From Verrucomicrobiota bacterium (GTDB lineage: Bacteria > Chlamydiota > Chlamydiia > Chlamydiales > Rhabdochlamydiaceae), in assembly GCA_018240015.1 (NCBI GenBank), contig JAFEGJ010000005.1:172570-236569 (forward strand): a DNA stretch of 64,000 bases, given 5' to 3'. The translations under genes were made by a program, and so were the position numbers. Of the stretch, positions 62,060 through 64,000 are shown piece after piece. The first letter of the stretch is position 1; the number at the start of each line of letters is the position of its first letter. The notes beneath the pieces were generated by a model. It saw nothing but the letters and a program-made list of their open reading frames with translations. It did no database searches and had not been told where the DNA came from.

Positions 62060-62884
62060 ATGGGAAAAGAAGACGTCAAACTCTGGGATGGGCAAAACTA
62101 CCACGCGCATTCCCGCATTCAAGAGTGGATTTCACAGCAGCTTCTCAAAGATCTCAAGACTCGTTTTGCTTCCACGACGCTTCCCGGCGCAACCATCTTA
62201 GATATCGGGTGCGGTAGTGGACATGTATCCCATAGCATTCTAGAGACCTTCAAAGGTGTAAACATCATAGGAATTGATCCCTCTGCGGATATGATCGCGT
62301 ATGCCCAGCATCACTTTCCTCATCTTAACTTTCGCATCGACAGGGCCGAAGAATTAAAAACTATAGCGGATCGAAGTGTCGATGCCATCGTTTCGTTCAC
62401 ATGCCTGCATTGGGTTCATGATCAAGCCTCAGCCTTTCGTAACATGTACCGAGTCTTAAAGCCTGGAGGATGGGTGGGGCTGATTTTTGCTGCGGAAACC
62501 AATTACCCTGATCCTGTCGGTGAGGCGTGCCACCTGGCGATGGCAGAAGAGCCCATCGCTAGCTTGCTAAAGCCCTATCCAAAACATCAATGGAACTTTG
62601 CCTATCCTGAAGATATTAAAAAAGATATCGAAGCAGCGGGATTTGTCATTGAGGAAATGAAAATGGTTGTCATTGAGTTTGCGTATGACAGTCCGGCTCA
62701 ATTTAGAGATTCTATGGCCAACTGGTTTCAGCAGATTAAGGTTCTACCCAAACCTTTGCAAGAAAAGTGTCTCGATCGCGTTGTTGAGCTATATCTTCAA
62801 AAAACAGCTGACAAACAGCCGAAAGATGGAAAATGCGTGATTTTTGATAGCACTCTACAATTTATTTTAAGGAGACCTCAATAA
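62060..62884 (+). CDS. SAM-dependent methyltransferase (Tam/UbiE-like)
   Basis: A 274-residue class I methyltransferase. KLWDGQNYHAHSRIQEWISQ is the usual N-terminal cap, motif I is ATILDIGCGSGH (44-55), followed by IIGIDPSADMIAYA and VDAIVSFTCLHWVHD. The closest pattern is trans-aconitate/juvenile-hormone-acid-like methyltransferases. The ATG at 62060 is chosen because it lies directly after the hemB stop; a longer frame runs through hemB. It lacks a signal peptide, unlike the methyltransferase at 55820-56767. Confidence 0.85.
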   Translation: MGKEDVKLWDGQNYHAHSRIQEWISQQLLKDLKTRFASTTLPGATILDIGCGSGHVSHSILETFKGVNIIGIDPSADMIAYAQHHFPHLNFRIDRAEELKTIADRSVDAIVSFTCLHWVHDQASAFRNMYRVLKPGGWVGLIFAAETNYPDPVGEACHLAMAEEPIASLLKPYPKHQWNFAYPEDIKKDIEAAGFVIEEMKMVVIEFAYDSPAQFRDSMANWFQQIKVLPKPLQEKCLDRVVELYLQKTADKQPKDGKCVIFDSTLQFILRRPQ

Positions 62885-62898
62885 CTCAGTGCATTTAT

Positions 62899-63675
62899 TC
62901 AGGATCTCCTTAACGAAGCCACAGTCCCGTGGCAGCCTGTGATTTTCTCGACGCGTCCGTTTTTCTTTTCTCGACGATAGGAAAAAAAGTCCTGAGGGTT
63001 GGCAAAAGTATCGATCTCGGCAATTTGGATGTGGTGGGGGAGAATCCCCAAGCTCTCGAGTTGATGACGAGCGATGGCCCATAAATTGAAGTAAGTCTCT
63101 TTGATTTGAAAAGGCCAAAACGCTTCGGGCAGCTCCTTGCGAAAGTGGATGAATTCTGAGTTTTCGGGGCCCAGACTCGGAGACACCCCCACGAGGAGAT
63201 CTTCCGGTTTGGAACCGAATGTATGGCCCATTTTTTCGACGGTTTCCTTGTAGATGTTTTTGACTTGCCCGCGCCATCCGGCGTGGACGGTAGCAACCAC
63301 GTGGTGGATCGGATCATAAAAAATGGCGGCTTGACAGTCGGCATGCGCCATGAGAAGGCCCCAATTTTTTTGATCCGTAATCAGCCCATCACAACCGGAA
63401 AACATTCCTTCAGGCTCGCTAGCGATCTGCACCAGGTTCCCGTGCACTTGGTCGGCAGTAACAAGAGTGTCCAGCTCAAGTGCCTGCATGATCCGTTTTC
63501 TGTTTTCTTTTACATTTTCGGAAGAATCGCCCGCCCAAGTTGTCACATTGAGCGTCCCAAATGAGCCTGTACTGACGCCTCCATGGCGCAAAAAAATGCC
63601 GTGAATAAAGCCTGGAATTTCTGCGAATATTTCAAATTCGAGCCACTCGAGGGTGTTATTTTTTTTGCGAATCAT
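62899..63675 (-). CDS. pgeF: PgeF/YfiH peptidoglycan editing factor (laccase-domain protein)
   Basis: A 258-residue zinc-dependent protein. TADQVHGN, MAHADCQAAIF and VATVHAGWRG carry the metal-binding His, Cys and His of the YfiH family. YfiH/PgeF acts as a purine nucleosidase/phosphorylase-like enzyme and prevents misincorporation of L-Ser into peptidoglycan precursors made by MurC. The N-terminus IFLRHGGVSTGSFGTLNVT is also typical. Its presence with murC-ddl in the same window is consistent. Confidence 0.92.
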   Translation of the reverse strand: MIRKKNNTLEWLEFEIFAEIPGFIHGIFLRHGGVSTGSFGTLNVTTWAGDSSENVKENRKRIMQALELDTLVTADQVHGNLVQIASEPEGMFSGCDGLITDQKNWGLLMAHADCQAAIFYDPIHHVVATVHAGWRGQVKNIYKETVEKMGHTFGSKPEDLLVGVSPSLGPENSEFIHFRKELPEAFWPFQIKETYFNLWAIARHQLESLGILPHHIQIAEIDTFANPQDFFSYRREKKNGRVEKITGCHGTVASLRRS

Positions 63676-63690
63676 TTATCATAGCTTAAC

Positions 63691-64000
63691 ATGACGCTGC
63701 TCAAAATGAAAGACACCACTTATTTGGAGTATGCAAAAGAGCGCAACTCTCTTTCATCATCAGCCGTTGAAGGGATGCTTCTTCGAGGCGAAAAGTTACT
63801 GGCCCAAACGCCCTTAGTTAATACTTTAGTTCATGGTGGCAGTGTTTTTTTTCCCCATGCGTCGATAATGGAATGTGGGGACCAAGTGGCCGCTGCCGCT
63901 CTTGCCAGTTTGCTGGCTTGTAAAGAAAGTGGTAAAAACCAAATCTTAGCTCTCGGTGTTTTACATGGCTTCGTCGAGCCTCTCTATTCTCTTGTAAAAG
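63691..64000 (+). CDS. Partial gene, hypothetical (runs off the window)
   Basis: Translation from ATG 63691 (MTLLKMKDTTYLEYAKERN) stays open to the window end, about 103 residues. The stretch LVHGGSVFFPHASIMECGDQ and then AAAALASLLACKESGKNQIL faintly resembles the start of a MEMO/AmmeMemoRadiSam-B-like fold (hydrophobic strand then PHA), but the identification is weak. It is divergent from pgeF with a 15-nt gap. Confidence 0.6.
   Translation, partial: MTLLKMKDTTYLEYAKERNSLSSSAVEGMLLRGEKLLAQTPLVNTLVHGGSVFFPHASIMECGDQVAAAALASLLACKESGKNQILALGVLHGFVEPLYSLVK

Noticed and set aside
1..64000. CRISPR arrays, rRNA genes, prophage or complete insertion sequences
   Set aside because: No regularly spaced direct repeats, no rRNA signature, no transposase, integrase or phage structural gene was recognised.

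Overview
This window is a piece of a chlamydial chromosome, most likely from an amoeba- or environment-associated member of the Parachlamydiales rather than from Chlamydiaceae. The evidence is gene content and order: an ftsW tail, murG, a fused murC-ddl and a FtsQ-like gene in one run; then khpA, miaA, a coiled-coil protein, nadD, rsfS and fabF; then aas, cysS, lysS and priA; then ftsY, sucC, sucD and htrA; plus a SWIB-domain protein. The murC-ddl fusion is a chlamydial hallmark. NadD, BioY, a carbon-substrate-type MFS carrier, an Mg-type P-ATPase and many transporters point to a less reduced genome than Chlamydiaceae. Base composition is mid-40s to high-40s percent GC by eye; I did not compute it.

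Layout. Positions 1-4550 hold the cell-wall/division operon. Positions 4829-11189 hold RNA and lipid housekeeping genes in the order khpA, miaA, a coiled-coil protein, nadD, rsfS, fabF, NUDIX. Positions 11182-16985 hold a glycosyltransferase-like gene, bioY, a three-domain PlsC-ACP-acyl ligase, cysS and a winged-helix protein. Positions 16975-20114 are an accessory block of candidate host-interaction genes: an EEP-fold phosphodiesterase, a Rossmann-like protein and an LRR protein. Positions 20115-24976 are a minus-strand lysS-priA block. Positions 25063-38416 mix transporters, dacB, ftsY-sucCD-M50 protease, htrA, surE and ttcA. Two tRNAs (Thr and Tyr) lie at 38459-38620. From 38754 to about 52351 the content is largely accessory: a eukaryote-type BMT5-like methyltransferase, lipoproteins, a large PLP-fold-like protein, MFS carriers, a kinase-like exported protein, a GT92-like lipoprotein, a Ste24-type protease and a second EEP protein. 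Positions 52394-64000 hold dus, an ACS-type MFS carrier, several enzymes with Sec signal peptides (PfkB-type kinase, methyltransferase, DUF2147 and IMPase-like), mgtA, hemB, pgeF and a truncated last gene.

The most unusual structure is a set of three long, imperfect foldback (MITE-like) elements at 1280-1452, 45000-45177 and 57358-57891, none carrying a transposase. All lie at gene 3' ends. The first supplies the last codons and stop of murG. The second sits between two convergent genes and supplies the stop codons of both. The third is about 530 bp long and is bounded by two near-identical hairpins. A second theme is metabolic-enzyme folds with signal peptides (sugar kinase, methyltransferase, degenerate inositol-phosphatase), which suggests secretion of enzyme-derived proteins into the inclusion or host. 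Convergent genes repeatedly overlap at their tails, up to 48 nt. No CRISPR array, rRNA, prophage or intact insertion sequence was seen.
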